Below are positions 8,070 through 15,697 of a stretch of 64,000 nucleotides of DNA, piece by piece. The stretch lies in assembly GCF_014926385.1 (NCBI RefSeq), contig NZ_CP053291.1, positions 558,001 through 622,000 of the forward strand, written 5' to 3'. The translations under genes were made by a program, and so were the position numbers. The notes beneath the pieces were generated by a model. That model was not told where the DNA came from. It saw nothing but the letters and a program-made list of their open reading frames with translations, and made no database searches. Position 1 is the stretch's first letter, and each line of letters begins with the position of its first letter. Source of the stretch: Trueperella pecoris (GTDB lineage: Bacteria; Actinomycetota; Actinomycetes; Actinomycetales; Actinomycetaceae).

Positions 8070-8831
8070 ATGTCAGTCATCGTGGCATACAAGTACGCGG
8101 GTAATCCCCAGGACGCGAAAGTCAACCCTGACGGCGTCGTCGACTGGTCTCGTGTCAAGAAGTCAGTATCCGAATATGACCCGGTTGCGATTGAGCTCGC
8201 CAAGAAGCTTGCAGCCGAGGGAGCCGGCGAGGTCGTCGGAATTAGCGTAGGTGGACAGGACGTTGCCTCATCCTTGGCAAAGAAGAATGCCCTGTCCAAG
8301 GGGCTGGACCGCGCGCTCGTCGTCGCAGATAACGAAACGCAAGGTTGGTCGAACACGCAGACAGCGAGGGCGCTAGCTGAACTTGTCAGGAAAGTCGACG
8401 ACGTCCAGGTAGTCTTCGCCGGCGATGCCTCCGTTGACGAGGGAGCCGGCGTCATGGGTCCGCTCCTGGCTGGCGCACTCGGATGGCCATGCTTGCTTGA
8501 CGTTGTATCTGTTCAAATAGCGGACGGGACGCTGACGATTCGTCAGCGCACCGAATCTAGTACACGCACGGTTGAGGCTACTGGCCCGCTCGTGCTGGGG
8601 GTGGCAACGGACGCCGTCGAAGTCAAAGCTGCCTCGATGAAGGAAATTCTTGCTGCGGGCAAGAAACCGCTGGATACGGTTGCTCTCGCTGATATTGCGA
8701 CAACCGAGGTCAGGCGCAATGTTTGTTCAGTGAGCCAGCCCGAGTTGCGCACCCGCAAGAAGAAGGTTTTTGAAGGCGAGAACGCTGCGGCAGAACTCGT
8801 CGAAGCACTCAAAGCCGACGGCATTTTGTAA
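8070..8831 (+). CDS. fixA: FixA, electron-transfer flavoprotein beta subunit
   Basis: 253 residues (E. coli FixA 256). Signatures are MSVIVAYKYAGNPQDAKVNPDG at the N-terminus, ISVGGQDVASSLAKKNALSKG, the FAGDASVDEGAGVMGPLLAGALG segment and VLGVATDAVEVKAASMKEILAAGKKP. With FixB it forms the ETF that passes electrons from FixC/FixX or a reductant to CaiA. An upstream in-frame ATG at 8010 is rejected because AAGAAGGAG lies just before ATG 8070 and the protein then aligns with family starts. First gene of a tight four-gene operon. Confidence 0.93.
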   Translation: MSVIVAYKYAGNPQDAKVNPDGVVDWSRVKKSVSEYDPVAIELAKKLAAEGAGEVVGISVGGQDVASSLAKKNALSKGLDRALVVADNETQGWSNTQTARALAELVRKVDDVQVVFAGDASVDEGAGVMGPLLAGALGWPCLLDVVSVQIADGTLTIRQRTESSTRTVEATGPLVLGVATDAVEVKAASMKEILAAGKKPLDTVALADIATTEVRRNVCSVSQPELRTRKKKVFEGENAAAELVEALKADGIL

Positions 8832-8843
8832 AGGAGAAAACCA

Positions 8844-9686
8844 ATGACAACCATTATTGCTCTTGATTCCAATATCTCGACCCTTATTGCATGGGGCAAT
8901 GAACTGCCTGGCGATACGACCATCATCTCTGTGGGATCCCCCGAGCTACCGGTGGCACACGTCGACATCGCACTCGCTGAAGACACACCGGCAGAGAGTT
9001 TTGCTCCAGCCCTGGCCAAGTACGTCGATGCTTCCGGTTTCGTTCTTCTTCCCGCGACGCCGACCGGACGAGTCATCGCCGGAGCCATCGCCGCGGTGAA
9101 GGGACTGCCCCTTGTCACGGGTACCAAGGGCGTTTTCGATGGGGGTATCGTTGCTGCTCGTTTCGGGGGCATCGTGGAAGAAACCATTGAGGGCCCGGCA
9201 GTAGTCCTTGTCTCAGGAGGAACTGTACTCGAGGGGGAAACCATACAAGGTGACCCCTTGACACTTGACCAGGCGGGCCTGCGTGTGACTGGCGCGGAAA
9301 GCTCACAGGCGAAGTCAGTCAACCTTGGTGGAGCGAAGAAGATCGTCGCCGTGGGACGCGGGTTCAAAAACGAAGATGACCTGAAGATCGCATTTAACCT
9401 GGCAGAAAAGATCGGTGCCGAAGTGGCCTGTTCACGCCCAATTGCCGAAGGTAATAACTGGTTAGGACGCGACCGTTACGTGGGCGTATCCGGCCAGCAC
9501 GTGACCCCCGAACTCTACATCGCCGCCGGTATCTCAGGCCAGATCCAGCACACCGCAGGAATGAACGAGGCCAAGGCCGTCGTCGTCATAAACTCGGACA
9601 AGAATGCGCCCTACTTTGAGCAGGCGGACTACGGAATCGTCGGCGATCTGTATACCGTGCTTCCAGCTCTCACCGAGGCCGTGTGA
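8844..9686 (+). CDS. fixB: FixB, electron-transfer flavoprotein alpha subunit
   Basis: 280 residues, shorter than E. coli FixB (313) mainly in the N-terminal half. The FAD-binding C-terminal domain is clear: AKKIVAVGRGFKNEDDLKIA, GAEVACSRPIAEGNNWLGRDRYVGVSGQHVTPELYIAAGISGQIQHTAGM-type text and VVINSDKNAPYFEQADYGIVGDL. The FAD domain is intact, so the subunit should be functional. The ATG follows AAAGGAGAAAACCA, 12 bases after fixA; the stop overlaps fixC by the GTGA arrangement. Confidence 0.92.
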   Translation: MTTIIALDSNISTLIAWGNELPGDTTIISVGSPELPVAHVDIALAEDTPAESFAPALAKYVDASGFVLLPATPTGRVIAGAIAAVKGLPLVTGTKGVFDGGIVAARFGGIVEETIEGPAVVLVSGGTVLEGETIQGDPLTLDQAGLRVTGAESSQAKSVNLGGAKKIVAVGRGFKNEDDLKIAFNLAEKIGAEVACSRPIAEGNNWLGRDRYVGVSGQHVTPELYIAAGISGQIQHTAGMNEAKAVVVINSDKNAPYFEQADYGIVGDLYTVLPALTEAV

Positions 9687-10981
9687 CGATGGGCGAAGTT
9701 GATTTCGACGTCATCGTCGTTGGAGGGGGTATCGCAGGCAGTGTATGCGCATACCTCCTAGCGAAAGACGGCCACGAGGTGCTACTCATCGAACGAGGTA
9801 TTGAACCTGGCTCGAAGAATCTATCTGGTGGCGTGTTCTACTGCCGCATCATGCAGGAAATCTTTGACAATTTCATCGATGAGGCCCCAATCGAGCGTGT
9901 GATTACAAGGAATTGTCTTAGCTTCCTCAACAAGGATAATTTCGTCAACGTCGACTACTGGGATAGCCGACTAAGCGAACCCGTCAATGCAGTAACAGTG
10001 CTACGAGCGAAGTTTGACCCCTGGCTTGCCGAACAGTGTGAGAACGCGGGGGTGACCGTGATGCCCGGCGTGAAAGTAGACTCACTTATCCAAGACGGAG
10101 AACACTTCGTGGGAGTGCGCGCCGGTGAAGATGAGCTACGCGCACACGTGGTTGTTGCTGCGGACGGCGTAAATTCATTTCTCTCACAGTACGCAGGCAT
10201 TCGGGCCAAGGAGCCACAAGAAAACCTGGCCGTGGGTGTCAAGTCCGTTATTGCCCTCGACCCGGACATCATCGCGGAGCGCTTCAACCTGACGGGAGAG
10301 GAAGGCGCAGCCTACGCCGTCGTCGGAGATTGCACGCAAGGCGTTGCTGGAGGCGGCTTCATGTACACCAACCGCGACTCAATTTCGATCGGCATCGTGG
10401 CGCGTTTGGACGATTTGGCGAAGTCGGGCAAGAAATCCTCAGACCTGCACGACTACTTCCTGACTCACCCCGCTATAGCTCCTTTTCTGAAGGACGGTGA
10501 GCTTTTGGAGTATGGATGCCATCTCGTGGCCGAAGGCGGCAAGAAGATGCAACACGACCTTGTTCGTGGCGGTCTCCTCGTCATCGGCGACGCTGCCGGA
10601 TTCACCCTCAACACTGGTTTTACCGTCCGGGGGATGGATCTTGCCGCAGGTTCGGCACGCGCCGCGGCGAGTGCAATCTCACGGGCACTGAAGTCACAAG
10701 ACTATTCGGCACAATCGCTCGGCGCCTACGTAGATCAGTACAACGCCAGCTTTGTTGGTAAGGACATGGATACTTATGCAAAGGCTCCAGAATTCCTTGA
10801 GAATCCTGCCATGTATGGGGCGATGGGGGAGTTAGCCGCGGATATTCTCTACGGCGTCTACAACCATGACCTCACACCTCGAAAGCGGCTAGTTAAGGTC
10901 ATACTGGGTGGTGTGAAGAAGTCTCGCATGTCTCTCGGGCAGTTGGCGAAACTTGGATTTGACGCAGTGAGGTCGATGTAA
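9683..10981 (+). CDS. fixC: FixC, ETF-quinone-oxidoreductase-like flavoprotein
   Basis: 432 residues (E. coli FixC 428). The N-terminal Rossmann FAD motif is DVIVVGGGIAGSVCAYLLAKDGHEVLLIERG, followed by PGSKNLSGGVFYCRI, typical of the ETF-QO/FixC group. A later FAD motif GGLLVIGDAAGFTLN is at about residues 294-308. It links the ETF to a reductant or the quinone pool for carnitine reduction. I use GTG 9683, which overlaps the fixB stop as GTGA behind GAGG; ATG 9689 two codons on is the alternative. Confidence 0.92.
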   Translation: MTMGEVDFDVIVVGGGIAGSVCAYLLAKDGHEVLLIERGIEPGSKNLSGGVFYCRIMQEIFDNFIDEAPIERVITRNCLSFLNKDNFVNVDYWDSRLSEPVNAVTVLRAKFDPWLAEQCENAGVTVMPGVKVDSLIQDGEHFVGVRAGEDELRAHVVVAADGVNSFLSQYAGIRAKEPQENLAVGVKSVIALDPDIIAERFNLTGEEGAAYAVVGDCTQGVAGGGFMYTNRDSISIGIVARLDDLAKSGKKSSDLHDYFLTHPAIAPFLKDGELLEYGCHLVAEGGKKMQHDLVRGGLLVIGDAAGFTLNTGFTVRGMDLAAGSARAAASAISRALKSQDYSAQSLGAYVDQYNASFVGKDMDTYAKAPEFLENPAMYGAMGELAADILYGVYNHDLTPRKRLVKVILGGVKKSRMSLGQLAKLGFDAVRSM

Positions 10982-10982
10982 G

Positions 10983-11276
10983 ATGGCAAATTCTAACCCG
11001 GGATCGATCAACGACCGTTTAGCAAGCAACGTTTACGAGATTGATGAGGGCAACCCCCATATCCATGTCAACCAGGAGTTGGTGCGGCGGACGGGAGCGG
11101 CTAAGCTGCTCGTCAACGTATGCCCTGCGCATGTGTATTCGGAAGAAAACGGTGAGATCGCCGTCGAATATGCCGCATGCCTTGAGTGTGGAACTTGTTT
11201 AGCAGTTGCTCCTCCGGGCACGCTGACGTGGCATTATCCAGCAGGCTCGATGGGGATCGTCTATCGCGAAGGATAG
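10983..11276 (+). CDS. fixX: FixX, ferredoxin-like partner of FixC
   Basis: 97 residues, the usual FixX size. The C-terminal cluster-binding part shows Cys at NVCPAHVY and the group CLECGTC, with a Pro-rich APPGTLTWHYPAGSMGIVYREG end that is FixX-typical. It corresponds to the Fe-S domain of ETF-quinone oxidoreductase and should work with FixC. It begins one base after the fixC stop and is the last gene of fixABCX; a long hairpin follows 18 bases downstream. Confidence 0.93.
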   Translation: MANSNPGSINDRLASNVYEIDEGNPHIHVNQELVRRTGAAKLLVNVCPAHVYSEENGEIAVEYAACLECGTCLAVAPPGTLTWHYPAGSMGIVYREG

Positions 11277-11293
11277 AACCCAGGCGGTTTGAA

Positions 11294-11328
11294 AGTGGCG
11301 GGGCAGATTTGAGATCTGCCCCGCCACT
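11294..11328 (+). terminator. Terminator hairpin after fixX
   Basis: Perfect 15-base inverted repeat (arms 11294-11308 and 11314-11328, loop TTGAG), GC-rich, 17 bases after the fixX stop. The trailing sequence CAATTG is only weakly T-rich, so it may act as an imperfect terminator or a 3'-end stabiliser. Confidence 0.75.
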
Positions 11329-11339
11329 CAATTGTTCCA

Positions 11340-11460
11340 AGCCGCTTCGCCTGTCAAGGCCACGGCCGACCCACCGAAACCACGGCCGACCTACGGTGGA
11401 ACGGGCCCGAACATCGATCGCTGTGTATTGGCCGGCTATTGCTGTACTTTTGGGAATAAT
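11340..11460. other. Intergenic stretch with an imperfect direct repeat
   Basis: Between the fixX hairpin and the sialidase terminator. The string CCACGGCCGACC occurs twice (about 11361 and 11381), followed by ACC or ACGG. I see no gene, tRNA or promoter that I can support. Confidence 0.5.
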
Positions 11461-11464
11461 AGGA

Positions 11465-11496
11465 GTTGGGGTCGATACCGAAGTATCGACCCCAAC
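11465..11496 (-). terminator. Terminator of the sialidase gene
   Basis: Perfect 14-base stem (11465-11478 with 11483-11496). Read on the minus strand the loop is TTCG, a stable UUCG tetraloop, and the stem is followed by TCCTATTATT. It lies 27 bases beyond the sialidase stop. Confidence 0.85.
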
Positions 11497-11522
11497 CTTT
11501 AGCGAATTACCGCGTCACAGGT

Positions 11523-14477
11523 TTAGTTCTGTCGGCGGCGGATGATCGCTACAGCACCACCGGCAATCAGCAAGACTGCGGCGAGGATCGACAGACCAGC
11601 AACCGTAGCACCGGTGTGAACCAGACCAGTTTGAGGCGTAGGCGAGCCCTGATCAATGATCAGCGCCCCACCCTTCGGACCCTGGGGCTTGGGGGCAGGC
11701 GTGGAATCGCACTTAAGCGCCTCACGTGTCGGAGCAGTCCAAGACCACTCAGCCGTAGCATCCTTGGCCAGCTCAAAGCCGTCAACAGCCTTGGCCTTCA
11801 CCACAACGGTCTTACCGTACTCGTACTCGAACCTCGACGGATTATCCTTAACCCACTCAAGGTCCTTACCATCAACCGTCACCGAGTAAGTCACACCCTT
11901 TGTCGCAACGATCGTAACGGACGGCTTAACCTTGCACGTCACCGGATCAGAACCACTCGGGAAGATCGGAGCACTCGGAGAAACAAACTCAACCTTCGGC
12001 GTCGGCTTGGGATCAGGCTTCGGGTCCGGCTTGGAGGTCGGCTCCGGCTTCGGGTCCGGCTTGGAGGTCGGCTCCGGCTTCGGGTCCGGCTTGGAGGTCG
12101 GCTCCGGCTTCGGGTCCGGCGCAGGCGTCGGGTTCGGTGCAGGCGTCGGGTTCGGTGCAAGCTTGATCTTGAAGGTCTGCGACGATACACGCGGGATACC
12201 CGTGCCGTCTTCGGCCTCGGTCAAGGTCACCTTGACGTCGAAGCTCTTGACGTCCTTATTCCCGACCGCAGGGGTGCCCTCGATCTGGCCTGTCTTTGCG
12301 TTGATCGTCAGGCCAGCGGGGAGCCCTTCAGCCGAGTAGGTGTCAGCAAGAGCTGGATCATTACCAGTGGAGTCCATCTTAATTGGGGCGATTGGCGTAC
12401 CATCGGTTGCCACGACGTCGTTAACGTTCTTGAGGGCCACCTCGAAAGGCAAATCCTTCGAGATTTCCTTGAGCGTAAAGTTCACGTAGCCGACTTGGTT
12501 CCAAATAGCTGGTTCCATGAGCAGTCCGATCGAACCGTCGGGTTGAACAGCCATCGTCGTGTAGCCGGTACCGCCTTCGCGGATCTGCTTTGCAACGGGC
12601 CACGACTTACCATCGTCGTAGCTCATCTTGACCTTTCCGTTAACGCGCTCTCCCTGTTCTGTATTGGAAAATAGGAGGACCTTGGCACGTAGCGTTCCCT
12701 TGTTTGCCGACGGGAAAGGACGGAGAATTTGGGCGTTATTGGTCGAATCGCGAAGATTATCGTCGATATGAATATCTTTCCAGTTTACGCCACCATCAGT
12801 TGATGACGCCACAATACGTCTACCTTTACCAAAATTCCCGGACACGCGGGAGTTCAGCATCAAGCTTCCGTCAGAGAGCTCTACGACCTTGTTCTCGTCG
12901 AAGTTTTTCTGGGGTGAATTAGTAAAGTGTCCACCCTTCCACGTCTTGCCGTGGTCGTCTGAGAAGATGGTGATGGCCTGGAAACCGCCAGTCTTAAAAC
13001 GACATGCTGCTTGTTGGAGGAGGCGCCCTTTAAATGGCTCGTGCATCTTTTGAATACCAGCTCCTGACGTCGCAAAGCAACCAGCGATGTCACTTATGTT
13101 CGCGCCGCTGCTTCTGAGGACATCATCCGTGATGAGACGAGATGTCCAGGTGCGACCATTGTCGGTCGAGGAAGCTACGGCGAAATTCATCGCTTGACGG
13201 TGTTTCGTGTCTACCTTGCCGCTCGCGTCCAATTTGTAGGACGGGTTGAATCTCTCTGGTAGTCCAGCGTCGAGGGAACCGACGTGGAAGTTGAAGATCT
13301 CTCCGGTAGCGTGGTCGACAACGTAGGATGGATCTGACCAACCAAAGCGTTCTCCCTTTCCAGCAACTTTACCTTTGGCGATAACCGTACGCGGGCCCCA
13401 GGTATTTCCGCCATCGGTCGAGCGGCGTTGAACGATGGAATTCTCGTTCGGTGAGTCCATGCCGCCGGTGATTCCACTCTTCGGTCTTAGATCGTATGAG
13501 GCGAGAATATCCCCGTTGGGTGCGATGGTGATGGCGGGAATTCGGATATTGTATTTGCTCGTATTCTCGTCGAGAATCTTTAGGTTGGTGAGGCGTGCGT
13601 CGAGCCGGGGATCAGCATTCGGTGCCTTGAATGCGGTTGCTTGTGGCCAAACTCGTGGGACGCTCACGGACTTAATTTTCTTAAGAGTAGTGCTCTGCTT
13701 GTCGTGGCTGACCTTAACGTTGGCTGCCAATTCGGCGTGTCCGCGTTCCAGGTCTTCTTCCTTAACAGTGTACTTAGCTGAGCAGTTCATGCTCTTTTCG
13801 GCCTCGAGGGTTTTGGTGCAACCCTCACCTTCAACGGCGAGCTGTTCTTTTGATAGTGAGGTGACGGTATATTCGTAACTGAACTGGTCTCCAGCGCTGT
13901 AGCTGGGCTTACCTTCTCCGCCTGTTACGGTGATATCTGAAAGATCCGCGAGCTTGGTCGCCACAGGAATCGCATCCCCAGAAGTTGTGCCGGTATTCAC
14001 CACGGTAGCGGTATGTGTTTTATCGCTTTCCTCGCGCATGATCCAGGTCACCTGTGGTGTGAAAAAGCCTTTGCTTGCGTCTGCATCTGTCACTTTATGG
14101 GAAAGGAAATCGCAATCGCGCTTTGTCTCTCCGGGCTTAACCTCCCACCATCGGCATTTCTGATAGTCGCCCTCGAGGTTGGAATTTTTGAAGCCGAAAG
14201 CGCGGGCCTTCTCTGTATTATTCTTGAGGGTGACGCGAAAATTAATCGTCTCTCCGACTTCGAAGGGTTCACCCTTGTCTTTGTTAAGAACTTCAAAGCT
14301 CGAAGCTGTAACGGGTGAATTGGTGTCGGTTGTTGTCGCTCCTACAACAGGCGATTCTGTGGTTTCCGGCGCTGCGCTTGCAAGGGTTGGAGTCAAGCCA
14401 ACACTTAACAACGCTACTGCGCTGGCACCCGCGAAAACTTGCGTGAATCGTTTCCGCATAGATAGTAATGGGGGCAT
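11523..14477 (-). CDS. nanH: Secreted, cell-wall-type sialidase (neuraminidase)
   Basis: 984 residues. The start ATG 14477 follows GAAAGGTGCAAAG; the frame is open further upstream without a good RBS. A signal peptide (KRF then a hydrophobic run ending near ASA-AP, ~residue 37) precedes an Ig-like N-terminal region. The GH33 propeller has the RIP motif (YNIRIPAI, ~310), ASYDLR with the likely catalytic Asp, Asp boxes STDGGNTWG, STDNGRTWT, SDDHGKTWKG, STDGGVNWKD, and the GTGYTTMA segment with the likely Tyr nucleophile (~635). Then come a putative-Ig domain (GLPAGLTINAKTGQIEGTP), a PKPEPTSKPD repeat, a further domain and a C-terminal LVHTG, hydrophobic helix, RRRQN tail. It should release terminal sialic acids from host glycans at the cell surface. 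Confidence 0.93.
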   Translation of the reverse strand: MPPLLSMRKRFTQVFAGASAVALLSVGLTPTLASAAPETTESPVVGATTTDTNSPVTASSFEVLNKDKGEPFEVGETINFRVTLKNNTEKARAFGFKNSNLEGDYQKCRWWEVKPGETKRDCDFLSHKVTDADASKGFFTPQVTWIMREESDKTHTATVVNTGTTSGDAIPVATKLADLSDITVTGGEGKPSYSAGDQFSYEYTVTSLSKEQLAVEGEGCTKTLEAEKSMNCSAKYTVKEEDLERGHAELAANVKVSHDKQSTTLKKIKSVSVPRVWPQATAFKAPNADPRLDARLTNLKILDENTSKYNIRIPAITIAPNGDILASYDLRPKSGITGGMDSPNENSIVQRRSTDGGNTWGPRTVIAKGKVAGKGERFGWSDPSYVVDHATGEIFNFHVGSLDAGLPERFNPSYKLDASGKVDTKHRQAMNFAVASSTDNGRTWTSRLITDDVLRSSGANISDIAGCFATSGAGIQKMHEPFKGRLLQQAACRFKTGGFQAITIFSDDHGKTWKGGHFTNSPQKNFDENKVVELSDGSLMLNSRVSGNFGKGRRIVASSTDGGVNWKDIHIDDNLRDSTNNAQILRPFPSANKGTLRAKVLLFSNTEQGERVNGKVKMSYDDGKSWPVAKQIREGGTGYTTMAVQPDGSIGLLMEPAIWNQVGYVNFTLKEISKDLPFEVALKNVNDVVATDGTPIAPIKMDSTGNDPALADTYSAEGLPAGLTINAKTGQIEGTPAVGNKDVKSFDVKVTLTEAEDGTGIPRVSSQTFKIKLAPNPTPAPNPTPAPDPKPEPTSKPDPKPEPTSKPDPKPEPTSKPDPKPDPKPTPKVEFVSPSAPIFPSGSDPVTCKVKPSVTIVATKGVTYSVTVDGKDLEWVKDNPSRFEYEYGKTVVVKAKAVDGFELAKDATAEWSWTAPTREALKCDSTPAPKPQGPKGGALIIDQGSPTPQTGLVHTGATVAGLSILAAVLLIAGGAVAIIRRRQN
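12017..12156 (-). repeat. Tandem repeats encoding the Pro-rich stalk of the sialidase
   Basis: About three and a half copies of a 30-base unit (12017-12120), almost identical, each encoding PKPEPTSKPD on the minus strand, followed by two copies of an 18-base unit (12121-12156) encoding NPTPAP. Both preserve the frame. The stretch forms an extended, presumably wall-spanning spacer and could change in copy number. Confidence 0.9.
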
Positions 14478-14544
14478 CTTTGCACCTTTCTGACATTCGC
14501 ACCTTCGCGATCCGCCAGACATCGGTTGTCTGACAGGCGCTTTC

Positions 14545-14573
14545 ACTGTATCGAAAAATTGCTCTACAAACAA
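14545..14573 (-). promoter_or_regulatory. Possible promoter of the sialidase gene
   Basis: On the minus strand TTGTTT (14568-14573) and TACAGT (14545-14550) are separated by 17 bases, about 70 bases before the start codon. The match to a sigma-70-type promoter is moderate. Confidence 0.35.
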
Positions 14574-14804
14574 CGTATTTTGGCTGAATGCTCTGTTGCT
14601 GGTGAACGGAGTCTAATGGTTGTTGGGCTGTAGTCGAAAAGTTTTAGGGTGTTGTTAAGGTACCTAGGTGGTGTTTGGTGCGGGCCCTGTGGCTGCTTTC
14701 GCCTGTAGTGGGGTATGTCACGAGGATGGGTTTCCCTTTCTTTTTCCTAGAGAAACTCGGCCTACCTTGGTGGGGGTGACGCGCCATAGGGTTACCCGTC
14801 CGTA

Positions 14805-14822
14805 GGTTACGCTATCGTAACC
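14805..14822. promoter_or_regulatory. Inverted repeat GGTTAC-N6-GTAACC at the birA start
   Basis: Perfect 6-base arms separated by six bases, ending two bases before the birA ATG. A bound protein here would block the transcription or translation start of the birA-accBC-accD-fas unit. The sequence is compatible with a dimeric regulator site; its owner is unknown. Confidence 0.4.
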
Positions 14823-14824
14823 GT

Positions 14825-15697
14825 ATGTTCTTATTGGCAGGTGACTTCGCGCGGACCTCGCAGAAGGCGGAGGTCCATTATGTCTTGGAAACGACCTCTA
14901 CCCAAGATACGTTACGATCGCTGCCAGGTGCTGCGCCGCTAACAACCATCGTCGCTGGCGTCCAAACCCAGGGGCGGGGAAGGCTCGGGCGAAGCTGGCA
15001 CTCCGAAGCAGGCCAGTCACTGCTCGCCTCCACGCTTGTAGTGCTACCAGACACCCCTGTACTTCGGGACACACTCGGCTTCCTCACGCTCATCGCTGCG
15101 GCCGCCATGCGTAGTGCACTCGCCATCACAACAGGCGGGCAGTTCCAGGTGAAATTTCCCAACGATATCGTGACCCCCAACGGGCTGAAAATCGCAGGCG
15201 TATTAGGCGAATTCTTCGCAGACACCAGCAAGCGACGCGGCGAACTCTGCCTCGCCCTCGGCGTCGGGGTCAACGTCTACCAACAAGGGAAGGCGCTATT
15301 CCCAGGCTCCACCTCACTCGCCAGCGCAGGTGTTCTCAACAACGATGAAGAAACTGCCGTCATCGACCAACTATTATCCGCCTACCTCGATCAGCTACGC
15401 GAGCGGATCACGACCTTTGCCGCCGATCCTGACCAACCAAACACAACAGACCTCATCACGGAACTCAACGCCCACCTTGCCGGGCGGGGCTACGAGACTA
15501 CGGTCGCGGGCCAAACCGGTGTAATCCAGGTCTTAAGCCCCCGAGCCGAACTCATTGTTCGCACCCCACATGGCGACGTGGCAATAGCACCCAGTGAGGT
15601 CGCCATGATTGCAGAATTCGGCCAGATAAAGCCGGATGCCGATTTGCAAACCGCCACAGTCAGGGAAAGGAAAAGCCATGAAAATACTCATCGCTAA
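14825..15697 (+). CDS. birA: BirA, biotin-protein ligase
   Basis: 290 residues, a class I ligase without the N-terminal DNA-binding domain. Core motifs are TTSTQDTLR, the biotinyl-AMP loop GRGRLGRSW (~residues 51-59), KFPNDIV (the usual KWPND, with Phe for Trp, ~115) and GLKIAGVLGE with LGVGVNV. It attaches biotin to the Lys of the carboxylase carrier domain encoded next door. No Shine-Dalgarno is visible before ATG 14825, so it may be translated from a leaderless message; a later start would cut into the fold. Its end overlaps the start of accBC by 20 bases. First gene of the biotin and fatty-acid operon. Confidence 0.92.
   Translation: MFLLAGDFARTSQKAEVHYVLETTSTQDTLRSLPGAAPLTTIVAGVQTQGRGRLGRSWHSEAGQSLLASTLVVLPDTPVLRDTLGFLTLIAAAAMRSALAITTGGQFQVKFPNDIVTPNGLKIAGVLGEFFADTSKRRGELCLALGVGVNVYQQGKALFPGSTSLASAGVLNNDEETAVIDQLLSAYLDQLRERITTFAADPDQPNTTDLITELNAHLAGRGYETTVAGQTGVIQVLSPRAELIVRTPHGDVAIAPSEVAMIAEFGQIKPDADLQTATVRERKSHENTHR

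Larger units (their letters stand above)
14478..14824. other. Divergent intergenic region between sialidase and birA
   Basis: 347 bases between two divergent starts. It holds the sialidase RBS and possible promoter at one side and a GGTTAC-N6-GTAACC inverted repeat next to birA at the other. The middle (about 14600-14780) is T/G-rich on the plus strand, and I see no gene or structured RNA in it. Confidence 0.5.

Noticed and set aside
11340-11460. Possible tRNA or small RNA in the fixX-sialidase gap
   Set aside because: No cloverleaf, no GTTCGA-type T-loop and no CCA end; only a short imperfect direct repeat.
12017-12156. Regularly spaced repeats resembling a CRISPR array
   Set aside because: Units are contiguous without unique spacers, in frame with the sialidase, and encode PKPEPTSKPD.
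11466-12674. A 402-residue plus-strand open frame opposite the sialidase
   Set aside because: It is Arg/Gly-rich low-complexity text antisense to a clear sialidase C-terminus and has no recognisable domain; a shadow of biased codon use.
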